A DNA stretch of 64,000 nucleotides, taken from Pseudonocardia xinjiangensis. GTDB taxonomy: Bacteria; Actinomycetota; Actinomycetes; Mycobacteriales; Pseudonocardiaceae. Below the pieces are notes generated by a model. It was given only the letters and a program-made list of their open reading frames with translations, searched no databases and had not been told where the DNA came from. Location: assembly GCF_012911925.1 (NCBI RefSeq), contig NZ_JAAXKY010000012.1, forward strand, positions 17,107 to 81,106, written 5' to 3'. The position numbers were made by a program, and so were the translations under genes. Every line of letters starts with the position of its first letter. Positions within the stretch are counted from its first letter, which is position 1. Shown piece by piece: positions 1 through 8,904 of this stretch.

Positions 1-833
1 CCTCGGTTCTCGACACCCCGGCCGGGGTGCCCGAACCGGCCCGGCCGGTGCCGCTGCCCACGCCCGTGCGCGGGGACCTGGAGTTCGACCACGTCCGGTT
101 CGCCTACCGGAGGGCGGCCGAACGCACGGTGCTGCCGGAGTTCTCGCTGCGCATCCCGGCCGGGCAGACGGTCGCGCTGGTGGGGGCCACCGGTGCGGGG
201 AAGTCGACGCTGGCCAAGCTCGCTGTGCGGTTCTACGACCCGACCTCGGGCGCGGTCCGGCTCGACGGGGTGGACCTGCGCGACGTCGCCGACGCCGACC
301 TGCGGTCCGCGCTGGTGATGATCACGCAGGAGGCGTTCCTGTTCTCCGGGTCGGTGGCCGACAACATCGCGATGGGCAGCGGCCACGACGACGGCCACGA
401 TCATCGGCCGCCCACCCGCGCCGAGATCGCGGCGGCCGCCGAGGCGGTGGGCGCCCGCGAGTTCATCGAGGCACTGCCCGACGGGTTCGACACGGACGTG
501 CGCAAGCGCGGCGGGCGGCTCTCGGCAGGCCAGCGTCAGCTCGTGTCGCTCGCGCGGGTGGTGCTGGCCGACCCGGCGGTGGTGCTGCTCGACGAGGCCA
601 CGTCCTCCCTGGACATCCCGTCGGAGCGAGCGGTGCAGGCCGCACTGGAGACGGTGCTCGCCGGCCGCACGTCGTTGATCATCGCCCACCGGCTCTCGAC
701 GGTGCTGATCGCCGACCGCGTGCTGGTGCTCGCCGACGGCCGGATCGTGCAGGACGGGTCACCGGCGGAGCTGCTGGGCGGCAGCGGCGAGTTCGCCGAC
801 CTGCACGAGGCGTGGCGCGCGTCCCTCGCCTGA
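1..833 (+). CDS. ABC exporter, C-terminal nucleotide-binding part (5' truncated)
   Basis: This is the ATPase half of an ABC exporter cut by the window edge. The frame is open from base 3, and the first residues ([10 protein letters not shown]) look like the linker that joins a membrane domain to its ATPase in ABC exporters. Visible motifs are Walker A (GATGAGKST), signature (RLSAGQRQL), Walker B with catalytic Glu ([12 protein letters not shown]) and the switch His (IIAHRLST). It should hydrolyse ATP to drive export of an unidentified substrate across the membrane. The membrane domain, if fused as expected, lies outside the window, so neither substrate nor true start can be judged. A start inside the window at GTG 27 is possible but unlikely. 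Confidence 0.9.
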   Translation, partial: SVLDTPAGVPEPARPVPLPTPVRGDLEFDHVRFAYRRAAERTVLPEFSLRIPAGQTVALVGATGAGKSTLAKLAVRFYDPTSGAVRLDGVDLRDVADADLRSALVMITQEAFLFSGSVADNIAMGSGHDDGHDHRPPTRAEIAAAAEAVGAREFIEALPDGFDTDVRKRGGRLSAGQRQLVSLARVVLADPAVVLLDEATSSLDIPSERAVQAALETVLAGRTSLIIAHRLSTVLIADRVLVLADGRIVQDGSPAELLGGSGEFADLHEAWRASLA

Positions 834-849
834 GCGGCAGGATGGCGGG

Positions 850-1656
850 ATGCCTCCGGAGCCCGTCGCGCCCGAACCGGTGTCCGTCGTCGCGCCGGCG
901 CTGACCCACCCGCACCTGCTGCGGCAGCGCTGGCGCGACGTCGCGTTCCTGCACTGGGCCGTCCGGCCCGCCGCGGTGGCCCGGTTCTTCCCGCCCGGCG
1001 TCGAGCCGGACGTCCTCGACGGCTGGACCTACGTCGGCCTCGTGCCGTTCCGCATGACCGGCACCGGCTTCGCCCACGGGCCCACCCTGCCGTGGGTGGG
1101 CACGTTCCTGGAGACCAACGTGCGCCTGTACTCCGTGGACGCCACGGGGCGGCGCGGCGTGGTCTTCCTCAGCCTCGACGCCGAGCGGGCCGTCGCCGTG
1201 GCGGCCGCCCGCGCGGCCTTCGGGCTGCCCTACCGGTGGGCGCGGATGCGTTTCGTCGCCGATGGGGACGTGCGCGGCTACGCGACGCGGGTGCGGTGGC
1301 CCGGGGTGTCCGCACGCAGCCGCATCGTCGTGCGCGCCGGCACGCAGGCCCCCGACGGCCCGCTGGAGCAGTTCCTCACGGCGCGCTGGGGCCTGCACAC
1401 GGCTCATCTCGGCCGCACCTGGTACCTGCCCAACGAACACGCCACCTGGCCGCTGCGCACGGCGGAGGTGCTGGAGCTCGACGACGGGCTGGTCGCCGCG
1501 GCCGGCCTCGGCGACCTCACGCACCGCCCCCCGGACCACGTCGCCTTCAGCGACGGCGCCTACGTTCGTTTCGGGAGCCCGACCCCGGCAACCACCCCCC
1601 GCGGTTCAGGAAAGCCACTTTCAGGCCCTCTCAGGGCAGGAAAGTGGCTTTCCTGA
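850..1656 (+). CDS. DUF2071 (YqjF-like) family protein
   Basis: The 268-residue protein matches the YqjF/DUF2071 family, with the typical opening HPHLLRQRWRDVAFLHWAV followed by a stretch rich in Trp, Tyr and Pro (WTYVGLVPFRM). The function of the family is not established. It has no membrane segment. It starts 16 bases after the ABC exporter stop and may be cotranscribed with it. The last 16 residues and the TGA stop are encoded inside the long inverted repeat at 1605-1657, so the C-terminal tail (SGKPLSGPLRAGKWLS) is probably a by-product of that element rather than a conserved part of the fold. Confidence 0.85.
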   Translation: MPPEPVAPEPVSVVAPALTHPHLLRQRWRDVAFLHWAVRPAAVARFFPPGVEPDVLDGWTYVGLVPFRMTGTGFAHGPTLPWVGTFLETNVRLYSVDATGRRGVVFLSLDAERAVAVAAARAAFGLPYRWARMRFVADGDVRGYATRVRWPGVSARSRIVVRAGTQAPDGPLEQFLTARWGLHTAHLGRTWYLPNEHATWPLRTAEVLELDDGLVAAAGLGDLTHRPPDHVAFSDGAYVRFGSPTPATTPRGSGKPLSGPLRAGKWLS

Positions 1657-1657
1657 A
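1605..1657. terminator. Bidirectional terminator-like inverted repeat
   Basis: Two perfect 18-base arms (1605-1622 and 1640-1657) flank a 17-base loop that itself holds a small CCCT/AGGG stem. It lies between two convergent genes and overlaps the stop codon of the upstream one (TGA 1654-1656). It can form the same hairpin on either transcript. There is no U tract, as is common in high-GC actinobacteria. Confidence 0.7.
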
Positions 1658-1681
1658 CTTCCGGCGCCGCCGGGGGCCGGG

Positions 1682-2884
1682 TCAGATGAAGGCGCTGTGG
1701 CCGGTGATCGCCCGGCCCACCACCAGGGTGTTGATCTGGCGGGTGCCTTCGAACGAGTAGAGGGCCTCGGCGTCGGCGAAGAACTTCGCCACCCCGTAGT
1801 CGAGGACCACGCCGTTGCCCCCGACCACCTCGCGGGCGAGCGCGACGGTCTCGCGCATCCGGCTCGTGCAGAACTCCTTGGCGAGCGCGGCGTGCTCGTC
1901 GCGGGCCTCCCCCGCGTCCTGCAGCTGCGCGAGCCGGACCGCCATCCCGAACGAGGCGGTGATGTTGCCCAGCATCCGGACCAGGAGGTCCTGCACGAGC
2001 TGGAACCCCGCGATCGGACGGCCGAACTGCTCGCGTTCCTTCGCATACGCCAGCGCGACCTCGTAGGCGGCCATCATCGTGCCGGTGGAGCCCCACGCCA
2101 CTCCCCCACGGGTACGCCGCAGCACCTTGTTGGTGTCGGCGAAGGAGCCGGCGTTCTGCAGCCGGTCGGACTCGGGCACGCGACAGTCCTGGAGCACGAT
2201 GTCGGCGTTCTGCACGGTGCGCAGCGCGACCTTGTTCTCGATCTTGCTGGTGGTCATGCCGGGGTTGTCCTGCGCCACGACGAAGCCCTTCACGGAGTCG
2301 TCGGCGACGTCGCGGGCCCAGATCACGACGAGGTCGGCGAAGGTCCCGTTGCCGATCCAGCGCTTCTCACCATCGAGCACCCACTCCGCGTCCGGTCCGG
2401 AGCCCACGCGGCGGGCGGTGGTCCGCAGCCCGCGGGCGACGTCCGACCCGCCGTCGGGCTCCGTGAGGCCGAACGCACCGATCCGCTCCATCCGCGCCAT
2501 GGCAGGCAACCAGCGCGCCCGCTGCTCGGCCGAGCCGCACAGGTCGATGCTGCCCATCGCGAGGCCGTTGTGGATGCCGAAGAAGCTGTTCATCGACGGG
2601 TCGGTGTGGGCGATCTCCAGTGCGACGAACCCGATCAGCAGGCGACGGGCGGCCGGGCCGTCCAGGTCGTCGTAGGGCAGGGCGGCGATGTCCAGCGCGG
2701 CGAACCCCGGTACGAGGTGGTGCGGGAACTCGGCGCGCGTCCAGTGCTCGACGGCGACCGGCGCCACCTCGGTGCGCAGGAACTCCCGCACCCGGGCCAC
2801 CACCTCGTGCTCCTCGTCGGTGAGGAGGTCGGCGTAGCGGAAGAAGTCGCCGAGGAGCGGAGCGGTACCGGTCGCTGGGTCCAT
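1682..2884 (-). CDS. Acyl-CoA dehydrogenase
   Basis: A 400-residue flavoprotein of the acyl-CoA dehydrogenase family, most like the glutaryl-CoA dehydrogenase branch. Family blocks are GAFGLTEPDGGSD (substrate/FAD loop), WIGNGTFADLVVIWA, the helix with YAKEREQFGRPIAGFQLVQ, and the C-terminal SFEGTRQINTLVVGRAITG. It should oxidise an acyl-CoA at the alpha-beta bond and pass electrons to ETF; the substrate cannot be read from sequence. The ATG at 2884 gives the normal family length. It is divergent from a GntR regulator 57 bases away, the likely local controller. Confidence 0.9.
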   Translation of the reverse strand: MDPATGTAPLLGDFFRYADLLTDEEHEVVARVREFLRTEVAPVAVEHWTRAEFPHHLVPGFAALDIAALPYDDLDGPAARRLLIGFVALEIAHTDPSMNSFFGIHNGLAMGSIDLCGSAEQRARWLPAMARMERIGAFGLTEPDGGSDVARGLRTTARRVGSGPDAEWVLDGEKRWIGNGTFADLVVIWARDVADDSVKGFVVAQDNPGMTTSKIENKVALRTVQNADIVLQDCRVPESDRLQNAGSFADTNKVLRRTRGGVAWGSTGTMMAAYEVALAYAKEREQFGRPIAGFQLVQDLLVRMLGNITASFGMAVRLAQLQDAGEARDEHAALAKEFCTSRMRETVALAREVVGGNGVVLDYGVAKFFADAEALYSFEGTRQINTLVVGRAITGHSAFI

Positions 2885-2929
2885 ACCCGACGATCGCACC
2901 GGCCCGAGGGCTCGGCAACCGCCGCGGCC

Positions 2930-2935
2930 TACCCT
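2930..2935 (+). promoter_or_regulatory. -10 element of a probable leaderless promoter
   Basis: TACCCT sits six bases before the GTG start of the GntR gene at 2942, so transcription would begin at or next to the start codon. The same spacing recurs before several genes in this window. Confidence 0.45.
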
Positions 2936-2941
2936 GGGAGC

Positions 2942-3730
2942 GTGTCGACGGAGCTGCTCGATCGCGCCCCCACCCTGGAACGTCGCCACGGGCTGCCGGT
3001 GCACGCGCAGATCGAGCAGTGGCTCATGGACGAGATCACGCACGGCCAGATCGCCACCGGCGACCGGCTGCCCGGGGAGCGCGCACTGGCGGCCGCGCTG
3101 CGGGTGAGCCGCATGACGTTGCGGCAGGCACTGGACGGGCTCGCCCGCCGCGGGGTGCTCGTCCGGCTGCCGGGACGCACGGGCGGGGCGTTCGTGGCGG
3201 AGCCCAAGATCGACTGTGATCTCACGGGCCTGGCCGGGTTCACCGAGCAGATGCGGCGGGCGCACCGGCGCGCCGGGGCCGAGGTGCTGTCCGCGCGGAC
3301 GGTGGCCGCCGAGGAGACGGTCGCGGCGGCGCTGCGGATGCCGCCGGGCACGGCGGTGCACGAGCTCGTGCGGGTGCGCTCGGCGGACGGCACGCCACTC
3401 GCGCTGGAACGGTCCTGGTTCCCGGCCGAGCACCTCCCCGGCCTGCTCGACCACCCGCTGACCGGGTCGATCTACGACCTGCTCTCGCTGCAGTTCCGGC
3501 TCGCCCCGCACACCGCCGTGGAGTACCTGGAGTCGGTCAGCGCCGACGCCGCCGACGCCGACGCGCTCGGGGTCCCCCGAGGCACGGCGCTGATGAGCGT
3601 GGAGCGGGTGGCCCAATCGGTGGCCGGGCTGCCCGTGGAGTTCGCCCGCGACGTCTACCGCGCCGACCGCGTCCGGCTGATGGTGCGCACCGACATCCAG
3701 GAGCGGCGCCGGCAGCACCCGGGCGGCTAG
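2942..3730 (+). CDS. GntR family regulator, HutC/UTRA type
   Basis: A 262-residue repressor-type protein. Residues about 15-80 form a winged helix-turn-helix (LPVHAQIEQWLMDEITHGQI, then PGERALAAALRVSRMTLRQAL). The C-terminal half is a UTRA effector-binding domain with the usual VHELVRVRSADGTPLALERSW pattern. It is divergent from the acyl-CoA dehydrogenase gene, so that gene and itself are its likely targets. The GTG start agrees with the N-terminus of the family and with the -10 element at 2930. Its stop overlaps the stop of the convergent hydrolase gene within a shared CTAG (3727-3730). Confidence 0.88.
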   Translation: MSTELLDRAPTLERRHGLPVHAQIEQWLMDEITHGQIATGDRLPGERALAAALRVSRMTLRQALDGLARRGVLVRLPGRTGGAFVAEPKIDCDLTGLAGFTEQMRRAHRRAGAEVLSARTVAAEETVAAALRMPPGTAVHELVRVRSADGTPLALERSWFPAEHLPGLLDHPLTGSIYDLLSLQFRLAPHTAVEYLESVSADAADADALGVPRGTALMSVERVAQSVAGLPVEFARDVYRADRVRLMVRTDIQERRRQHPGG

Positions 3731-4608
3731 TGCGGCGTGGCCTGCTGCCCGGCCAGCCGGACGACGGCCGCGGCGATGGCAGGCGACTGCTCCTCCGGCA
3801 GGAAGTGCCGGGCGCGCAGCTGAGTGGCGCTCTCCACTCCCAATGCGTCCTGCACCGCGCGGCGGCGGTTCTCCCCGAGCGCGGGGTCGTACTGCCCCCA
3901 CACCACCTGCGCCGGGTACGGCCGGGAACGCAGGCCCTTGTAGAAGAAGGCCTGTTTCGCCTCCGTCAGCTCGAACCCGCGCATGATCCGCAGGAACGCC
4001 CGCCCGCCGTCCTCGCGCTTGAGCAACGCGAAGTAGGCGTCGATCTCCGAGCTGTCCATGGCGGTCTGGTCGGCCAGCCCCACGTGGCGGAAGAGCCAGC
4101 GGGAGCCGGGAGGGCGCAGTCCCGCGAGCCAGGCCTCCCCGACGGTGGGGATCGCGAAGGGTTGCATCGACCACGGGCGCCGGAACACCGCGACGTCGAC
4201 GGGCGAGTTGAGCACGGTCAGCGAGAGCACCCGCTCCGGGTGGGTGATGGCCCATTCGAACCCGATCGGCCCGCCGATGTCGTGCACGACCAGATGGCAC
4301 CGATCGATCCCCAGCGCGTCGACCGCGTGGCCGGTCCACTCCGCGAGGCCGCTCCAGGAGTAGTTGAACCCCACCGGGCGATCGGCCAGGCCGAGGCCGG
4401 GAAAGTCGAACGCGACGCCCCGCAGTCCGCGACCGGCGAACTCCGGCACGAGCTTGCGGAAGAGGAACGAGCTTGCCGGGACGCCGTGCAGGCACACCAC
4501 CGGCGGTCCGTCGCCCCGGTCGAGAACGAAGCTCCGCACCCCGTCGGCCTCGAAGTCGCGACCGGACGAGCGGTGCCTCTCCACCACGTCGGCGACAGTG
4601 CGCAACAC
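3727..4608 (-). CDS. Alpha/beta hydrolase, haloalkane dehalogenase-like
   Basis: A 293-residue alpha/beta hydrolase. The oxyanion-hole motif (VVCLHGVPASSF), the nucleophile elbow VHDIGGPIG with Asp as nucleophile, and the final His (RARHFLPEEQSP) follow the haloalkane/fluoroacetate dehalogenase and epoxide hydrolase subgroup, in which Asp replaces Ser. Substrate unknown. Start: GTG at 4608 (followed by TTG at 4605) lies a few bases after a strong purine-rich ribosome site (AAGGGGGGA). The stop shares bases with the convergent GntR gene. Confidence 0.85.
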   Translation of the reverse strand: MLRTVADVVERHRSSGRDFEADGVRSFVLDRGDGPPVVCLHGVPASSFLFRKLVPEFAGRGLRGVAFDFPGLGLADRPVGFNYSWSGLAEWTGHAVDALGIDRCHLVVHDIGGPIGFEWAITHPERVLSLTVLNSPVDVAVFRRPWSMQPFAIPTVGEAWLAGLRPPGSRWLFRHVGLADQTAMDSSEIDAYFALLKREDGGRAFLRIMRGFELTEAKQAFFYKGLRSRPYPAQVVWGQYDPALGENRRRAVQDALGVESATQLRARHFLPEEQSPAIAAAVVRLAGQQATPH

Positions 4609-4852
4609 AAATCCCCCCTTGTGGGAACAAATCCCATTCCGCCGATATCGGACCAGCCCCCGGGAATAGTCGGGAGATCGGCGACTCGAATTCGAGACTA
4701 CCCACTCGACCCACTCCACGACGCCCGTGAATCGCAGTGGGAGGCTTGCCGCTCCAGCCCATTTTCCATCCCGCGGACGGTCGCCGGAGCTCGACCGATG
4801 AGCATCGAGCGCCCAGCAGGTCTCAGAGAGGACCGACGGAAGGAATGGCGTG
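4609..4852. promoter_or_regulatory. Divergent promoter region with two short perfect palindromes
   Basis: This 244-base region separates two divergent hydrolase genes. It holds CCGATATCGG (4642-4651) and CTCGAATTCGAG (4685-4696), both perfect palindromes, 33 bases apart. It is richer in A and T than its surroundings. They may be operator sites; no dedicated regulator gene adjoins them. Confidence 0.4.
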
Positions 4853-5698
4853 ATGGCCGCGGGATATGTGGACACCAACGGAGTGACGTTGTGGTACGAG
4901 GAGCTGGGCCGGCCGGACGGGACGCCGGTGCTCCTGGTGATGGGAGGCGGGGCGTCGGTGCTCTGGTGGCCACGTGAGCTGATCGAGGGCCTCGTCGGCG
5001 CCGGGTACCGGGTCGTGCGGTTCGACAACCGGGACGTCGGGCTGTCCACCCACATCGACTGGGCCAGTGCGCCGTACGGGATCGGGGACATGGCCTCCGA
5101 TGCGGTCGGCGTGCTCGACGCCCTCGGCATCGCCGCCGCCCACCTCGTCGGTGTGTCGGTGGGCGGGATGGTCGTCCAGGTCGCGGCCCTGGAACATCCC
5201 GACCGCGTGCGTTCCTTGACGCTCATCAGCTCCACACCCGGGCCGGACCCCCGCCTGTCGCCGGGTGACGGTTCCGTGTTCGCCGGCCTCGACCGCCCCG
5301 TCGAGACCGACGAGGACCTGGCCGACCTGGAGGTCGACTTCTGCCGCGCCGTGGCGGGCAGCCGGTTCGCGTTCGACGAGCGGTACTACCGCGAGATCGC
5401 CGTCGCCGATCACGCCCGTGGCACGAACCCGGCGGCCAACGCCCCCTCGGCGTCCTCACGCATCGACGATCTCGCCCGGATCCAGGTACCGACCCTCGTC
5501 GTCCACGGCACCGAGGACCCGATCTATCCCTACGACCATGCCGAGGTCCTCGCCGAGGGCATCCCGGCGGCCACGCTGGTCACGTGGGACGGCGTCGGCC
5601 ACGAGCAACCCCCTCAGCTCGTCCCCGAGCTGACCCGGCTGATCACCGGCCATGTGCACGCGGCGGGCCGAGGCGACCCGAGCGGCTACCGATGCTGA
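4853..5698 (+). CDS. Alpha/beta hydrolase, RdmC/aclacinomycin methylesterase-like
   Basis: A 281-residue alpha/beta hydrolase. It carries the oxyanion segment [13 protein letters not shown], the block [17 protein letters not shown] typical of the RdmC-like subgroup, the Ser nucleophile elbow GVSVGGMV, a late Asp in [11 protein letters not shown] and the His in VGHEQPP. The catalytic triad is therefore complete and it is likely an esterase of unknown substrate. The ATG at 4853 follows GGAAGGA by eight bases; an in-frame GTG at 4850 is an alternative. It stands alone, with RecQ starting 25 bases downstream from its own promoter. Confidence 0.87.
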   Translation: MAAGYVDTNGVTLWYEELGRPDGTPVLLVMGGGASVLWWPRELIEGLVGAGYRVVRFDNRDVGLSTHIDWASAPYGIGDMASDAVGVLDALGIAAAHLVGVSVGGMVVQVAALEHPDRVRSLTLISSTPGPDPRLSPGDGSVFAGLDRPVETDEDLADLEVDFCRAVAGSRFAFDERYYREIAVADHARGTNPAANAPSASSRIDDLARIQVPTLVVHGTEDPIYPYDHAEVLAEGIPAATLVTWDGVGHEQPPQLVPELTRLITGHVHAAGRGDPSGYRC

Positions 5699-5711
5699 CG
5701 GGGCCGGCGCC

Positions 5712-5717
5712 TACGAT
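5712..5717 (+). promoter_or_regulatory. -10 element of a probable leaderless recQ promoter
   Basis: TACGAT lies six bases upstream of the recQ GTG at 5724 and matches the actinobacterial TANNNT consensus. No ribosome-binding site is visible before that GTG. Confidence 0.5.
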
Positions 5718-5723
5718 CGCCGG

Positions 5724-7541
5724 GTGACGCTCCCCCGGACCGCCGACGCGCAGCAGGTGCTCCACCGGGTCTTCGGCTACGACACGTTCCGCGGGAACCA
5801 GCAGGAGATCATCGAGCACGTCTGCGGAGGCGGCGACGCCCTCGTGCTCATGCCCACCGGTGGCGGCAAGTCGCTGTGCTACCAGATCCCCGCCCTGGTC
5901 CGCGACGGAGTCGGGGTGGTCGTCTCCCCCCTGATCGCGCTCATGCAGGACCAGGTGGACGCCCTCCTCGCGCTCGGCGTCCGGGCGGGGTTCCTCAACT
6001 CGACCCAGGGGCCCGACGAGCGGCGCGCCGTCGAGGCCGCGTTCCTCTCCGGGGAGCTCGACCTGCTCTACCTCGCCCCGGAGCGGCTGCGGGTGGAGTC
6101 CACCCTGCGCCTGCTGGAGCGGGGCCGGATCGCGCTGTTCGCCATCGACGAGGCCCACTGCGTGGCCCAGTGGGGCCACGACTTCCGCCCCGACTACCTC
6201 GCGCTCTCACAGCTGCACGAGCGCTGGCCCGACGTGCCCCGCATCGCGCTCACCGCCACCGCCACGGAGGCCACCCACGCCGAGATCGCCGGGCGGCTGA
6301 ACCTCGAGGGCGCCCGGCACTTCGTCGCGAGCTTCGACCGGCCCAACATCCAGTACCGGATCGCGCCGAAGGACGAGCCCCGCCGCCAGCTGCTCCACCT
6401 GCTGCGCACCGAGCATCCCGGCGACGCCGGCATCGTCTACTGCCTCTCCCGCAACTCGGTCGACAAGACCGCCGAGTTCCTCGTGGCCCAGGGGCTCACG
6501 GCGCTGCCGTACCACGCCGGTCTCGACGCCGGCACGCGCGCGGCCAACCAGTCGCGGTTCCTGCGCGAGGACGGCGTGATCATGGTCGCCACCATCGCGT
6601 TCGGCATGGGCATCGACAAGCCCGACGTCCGCTTCGTCGCGCACCTGGACCTGCCCAAGTCGGTGGAGGGCTACTACCAGGAGACCGGCCGCGCCGGGCG
6701 CGACGGGCTGCCGTCCACGGCCTGGCTGGCCTACGGGCTCGCCGATGTCGTGCAGCAGCGCAAGATGATCGACGACTCCGAGGGCGACCTGGCCCACCGC
6801 CGCCGCCTCGCCCAGCACCTCGACGCGATGCTCGCGCTCTGCGAGACCGTCGAGTGCCGGCGGGTGCAGCTGCTCAACTACTTCGGGCAGCAGGGCAAGC
6901 CGTGTGGCAACTGCGACACCTGCCTCGCTCCGCCCGAGTCGTGGGACGGCACGGTCGCCGCGCAGAAGGTGCTCTCCACGGTGTTCCGGCTCGACCGGGA
7001 GCGCCACCAGAAGTTCGGGGCCGGGCAGATCGTCGACATCCTGCTCGGGAAGCGCACCGCGAAGGTCGAGCAGTTCGACCACCACTCGCTCACCGTGTTC
7101 GGTGTGGGCACCGAACTGGGAGAGGGTGAGTGGCGCGGGGTCATCCGGCAGCTGATGGCGCAGGGCCTGCTGGCCGTCGAGGGCAACTACCAGACCTTCG
7201 TGCTCACCGAGGCCAGCCGGGGGGTGCTGCGGGGTGAGCGACAGGTCATGCTGCGGCGCGACCCGAAACGCCAGGCGCAGGGGCGCACGCGTTCCGCACG
7301 GGCCCCGCAGGTGGAGCTGCCCGCCGCGGCCGCGCCGGTGTTCGAGCGGCTGCGGGCCTGGCGCGGGTCCGCGGCGAAGGAGCAGGGCGTACCCGCCTAC
7401 GTGATCTTCCACGACGCCACACTGCGGGAGATCGCCACGCGGATGCCCGCCACCACCGCGGAGCTGGGCACCATCAGCGGGATCGGGGAGAACAAGCTCG
7501 CGAAGTACGGCGCGCAGGTGCTCGAGGCGCTCGCGGGCTGA
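5724..7541 (+). CDS. recQ: ATP-dependent DNA helicase RecQ
   Basis: A 605-residue RecQ helicase, the usual length. Domains in order are helicase N (Walker [20 protein letters not shown] box in [19 protein letters not shown], where the aromatic-rich loop follows), helicase C (HAGLD, then [10 protein letters not shown]), the RecQ zinc-binding module ([12 protein letters not shown] followed by CGNCDTC), a winged-helix RQC domain, and a C-terminal HRDC domain (about 525-605). It unwinds DNA 3' to 5' in recombination and fork repair. The GTG at 5724 fits the family start ([15 protein letters not shown]). It is convergent with an EthD-like gene, 22 bases apart. Confidence 0.95.
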   Translation: MTLPRTADAQQVLHRVFGYDTFRGNQQEIIEHVCGGGDALVLMPTGGGKSLCYQIPALVRDGVGVVVSPLIALMQDQVDALLALGVRAGFLNSTQGPDERRAVEAAFLSGELDLLYLAPERLRVESTLRLLERGRIALFAIDEAHCVAQWGHDFRPDYLALSQLHERWPDVPRIALTATATEATHAEIAGRLNLEGARHFVASFDRPNIQYRIAPKDEPRRQLLHLLRTEHPGDAGIVYCLSRNSVDKTAEFLVAQGLTALPYHAGLDAGTRAANQSRFLREDGVIMVATIAFGMGIDKPDVRFVAHLDLPKSVEGYYQETGRAGRDGLPSTAWLAYGLADVVQQRKMIDDSEGDLAHRRRLAQHLDAMLALCETVECRRVQLLNYFGQQGKPCGNCDTCLAPPESWDGTVAAQKVLSTVFRLDRERHQKFGAGQIVDILLGKRTAKVEQFDHHSLTVFGVGTELGEGEWRGVIRQLMAQGLLAVEGNYQTFVLTEASRGVLRGERQVMLRRDPKRQAQGRTRSARAPQVELPAAAAPVFERLRAWRGSAAKEQGVPAYVIFHDATLREIATRMPATTAELGTISGIGENKLAKYGAQVLEALAG

Positions 7542-7563
7542 GCTCAGGTGCGGTCTCCCGAGG

Positions 7564-7902
7564 TCAGGGGGCCGACACCCCCTCCTCGATCACGTAAGCC
7601 GTGGTCTTCGAACGGTCCAGGAACCGGGCCTCGTCCTCGGCGATCGCGGGAATGCCCAGGCTGGAGATCCAGTTCTCGAACCCGGAGCGGTCGTCCCACA
7701 CCGTCTCCGTGACCACGTCGAACCCGATGGCCGGTGACTCGAGGTTGGCCGCATCGCCGCGGGAGAGATAGTTGCGCTTGTACACCCTCGGCAGCGGCGC
7801 ATGGCTCAGCACGAGCGGTACGTGATGGTTCTCGTAGTAGTCGATGAACTCCTCGCGACTGAGGTCCGCACGCTTGGTCAGGTAGGCGAAGACCTTGAAC
7901 AT
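7564..7902 (-). CDS. EthD-like (dimeric alpha-beta barrel) protein
   Basis: A 112-residue protein of the EthD type (MFKVFAYLTKRADLSREEF, then YYENHHVPLV). Members are small ferredoxin-like dimers; some act in degradation pathways, and many have no known role. The start ATG at 7902 is preceded by GGAAGGATC. It lies 86 bases downstream of the aldo/keto reductase on the same strand and could be cotranscribed. Confidence 0.8.
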   Translation of the reverse strand: MFKVFAYLTKRADLSREEFIDYYENHHVPLVLSHAPLPRVYKRNYLSRGDAANLESPAIGFDVVTETVWDDRSGFENWISSLGIPAIAEDEARFLDRSKTTAYVIEEGVSAP

Positions 7903-7988
7903 CGTTGATCCTTCCGATTCTGCAAGGTCGTCACACCGGCCGACCTGCGCACTGTGGAGCCGTAGTGCTGTGAGGAGGAGCGGGACCT

Positions 7989-8834
7989 CTAGAGCATCTC
8001 CAACGGCTGGGGGCGCCGCGGTGGTGGGAATGCCGCGTCCAGCGTCTCCAGGTCGTCGGCGGTGAGGGCCAGGTCGCGGGCGGCGGCGTTCTCCCGGACG
8101 TGCTCGGGGTCGGCGGCTTTCGGGATCGCGATCATGGCATCCCGGTGCAGTACCCACGCCAGTGCCACCTGGGCGGGCGTCGCCCCGTGCCGCCGGGCCA
8201 CCTCGGTCAGCCCGGGTTCGCCGAGCAGCCTGCCCTGCTCGATCGGCGAGTAGGCCATCACCGGCACGCGGTGCTCACCGCACCACGGCAGCAGGTCGTA
8301 CTCCGGACCGCGGCGGGTCAAGTTGTAGAGCACCTGGTCGGTAGCCACGGCGTGGCCGCCCGGCAGGCCGTACAGCTGCTCCATGTCGTCCCGGTCGAGG
8401 TTGCTCACCCCCCAGTACCGGATCGCGCCGGCGTCGAACAGGTCGGCGAACCCGGCGAGCGTCTCGGCGAGGGGGACCCGGCCGCGCCAGTGCAGCAGGT
8501 ACAGATCGATCCGGTCGGTGCGCAGCCGCCGCAGGCTCTCCTGGCAGGCGCGCACGGTGCCGGCGCGGGTGGCGTGGTGGGGCAGCACCTTGTCCACCAG
8601 GAACACCTCGTCGCGACGGCCGGCGACGGCCTCCCCGACCAGCTCCTCCGACGCGCCGTCGCCGTACATCTCCGCCGTGTCGACCACGCTCAGGCCGAGG
8701 TCGAGGCCCAGGCGCAGCGCCGCGATCTCGTCGGCGCGGCGCCGGGGATCGTCGCCCAGGTACCACGTGCCCTGGCCGAGCGCCGCCACCTGTTCGCCCG
8801 ACGGCAACGTGACGACGTGGGGACCGGTCACCAT
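7989..8834 (-). CDS. Aldo/keto reductase
   Basis: A 281-residue NADPH-dependent aldo/keto reductase. The catalytic set is visible: Asp and Tyr in DTAEMYGDGASE, Lys in VFLVDKVLPHHAT and His in YLLHWRG. The cofactor-binding end IAIPKAADPEHVRENAAA is typical for the superfamily. The substrate is unknown. The ATG at 8834 has GGAGGTG four bases before it; the next codon but one, a GTG, is also possible. It probably forms a short operon with the EthD-like gene downstream. Confidence 0.88.
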   Translation of the reverse strand: MVTGPHVVTLPSGEQVAALGQGTWYLGDDPRRRADEIAALRLGLDLGLSVVDTAEMYGDGASEELVGEAVAGRRDEVFLVDKVLPHHATRAGTVRACQESLRRLRTDRIDLYLLHWRGRVPLAETLAGFADLFDAGAIRYWGVSNLDRDDMEQLYGLPGGHAVATDQVLYNLTRRGPEYDLLPWCGEHRVPVMAYSPIEQGRLLGEPGLTEVARRHGATPAQVALAWVLHRDAMIAIPKAADPEHVRENAAARDLALTADDLETLDAAFPPPRRPQPLEML

Positions 8835-8904
8835 CTGCACCTCCGTTGTCGCGGCTCCCCGCCATTCTGGCCGCAACCACGGTGACCCCGGCGCGGGGAC
8901 GCCC

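Noticed and set aside
1682..4762. A single 1026-codon minus-strand gene
   Set aside because: Only its C-terminal 400 codons are protein-like (acyl-CoA dehydrogenase). The rest runs antisense or out of frame through the GntR and hydrolase genes.
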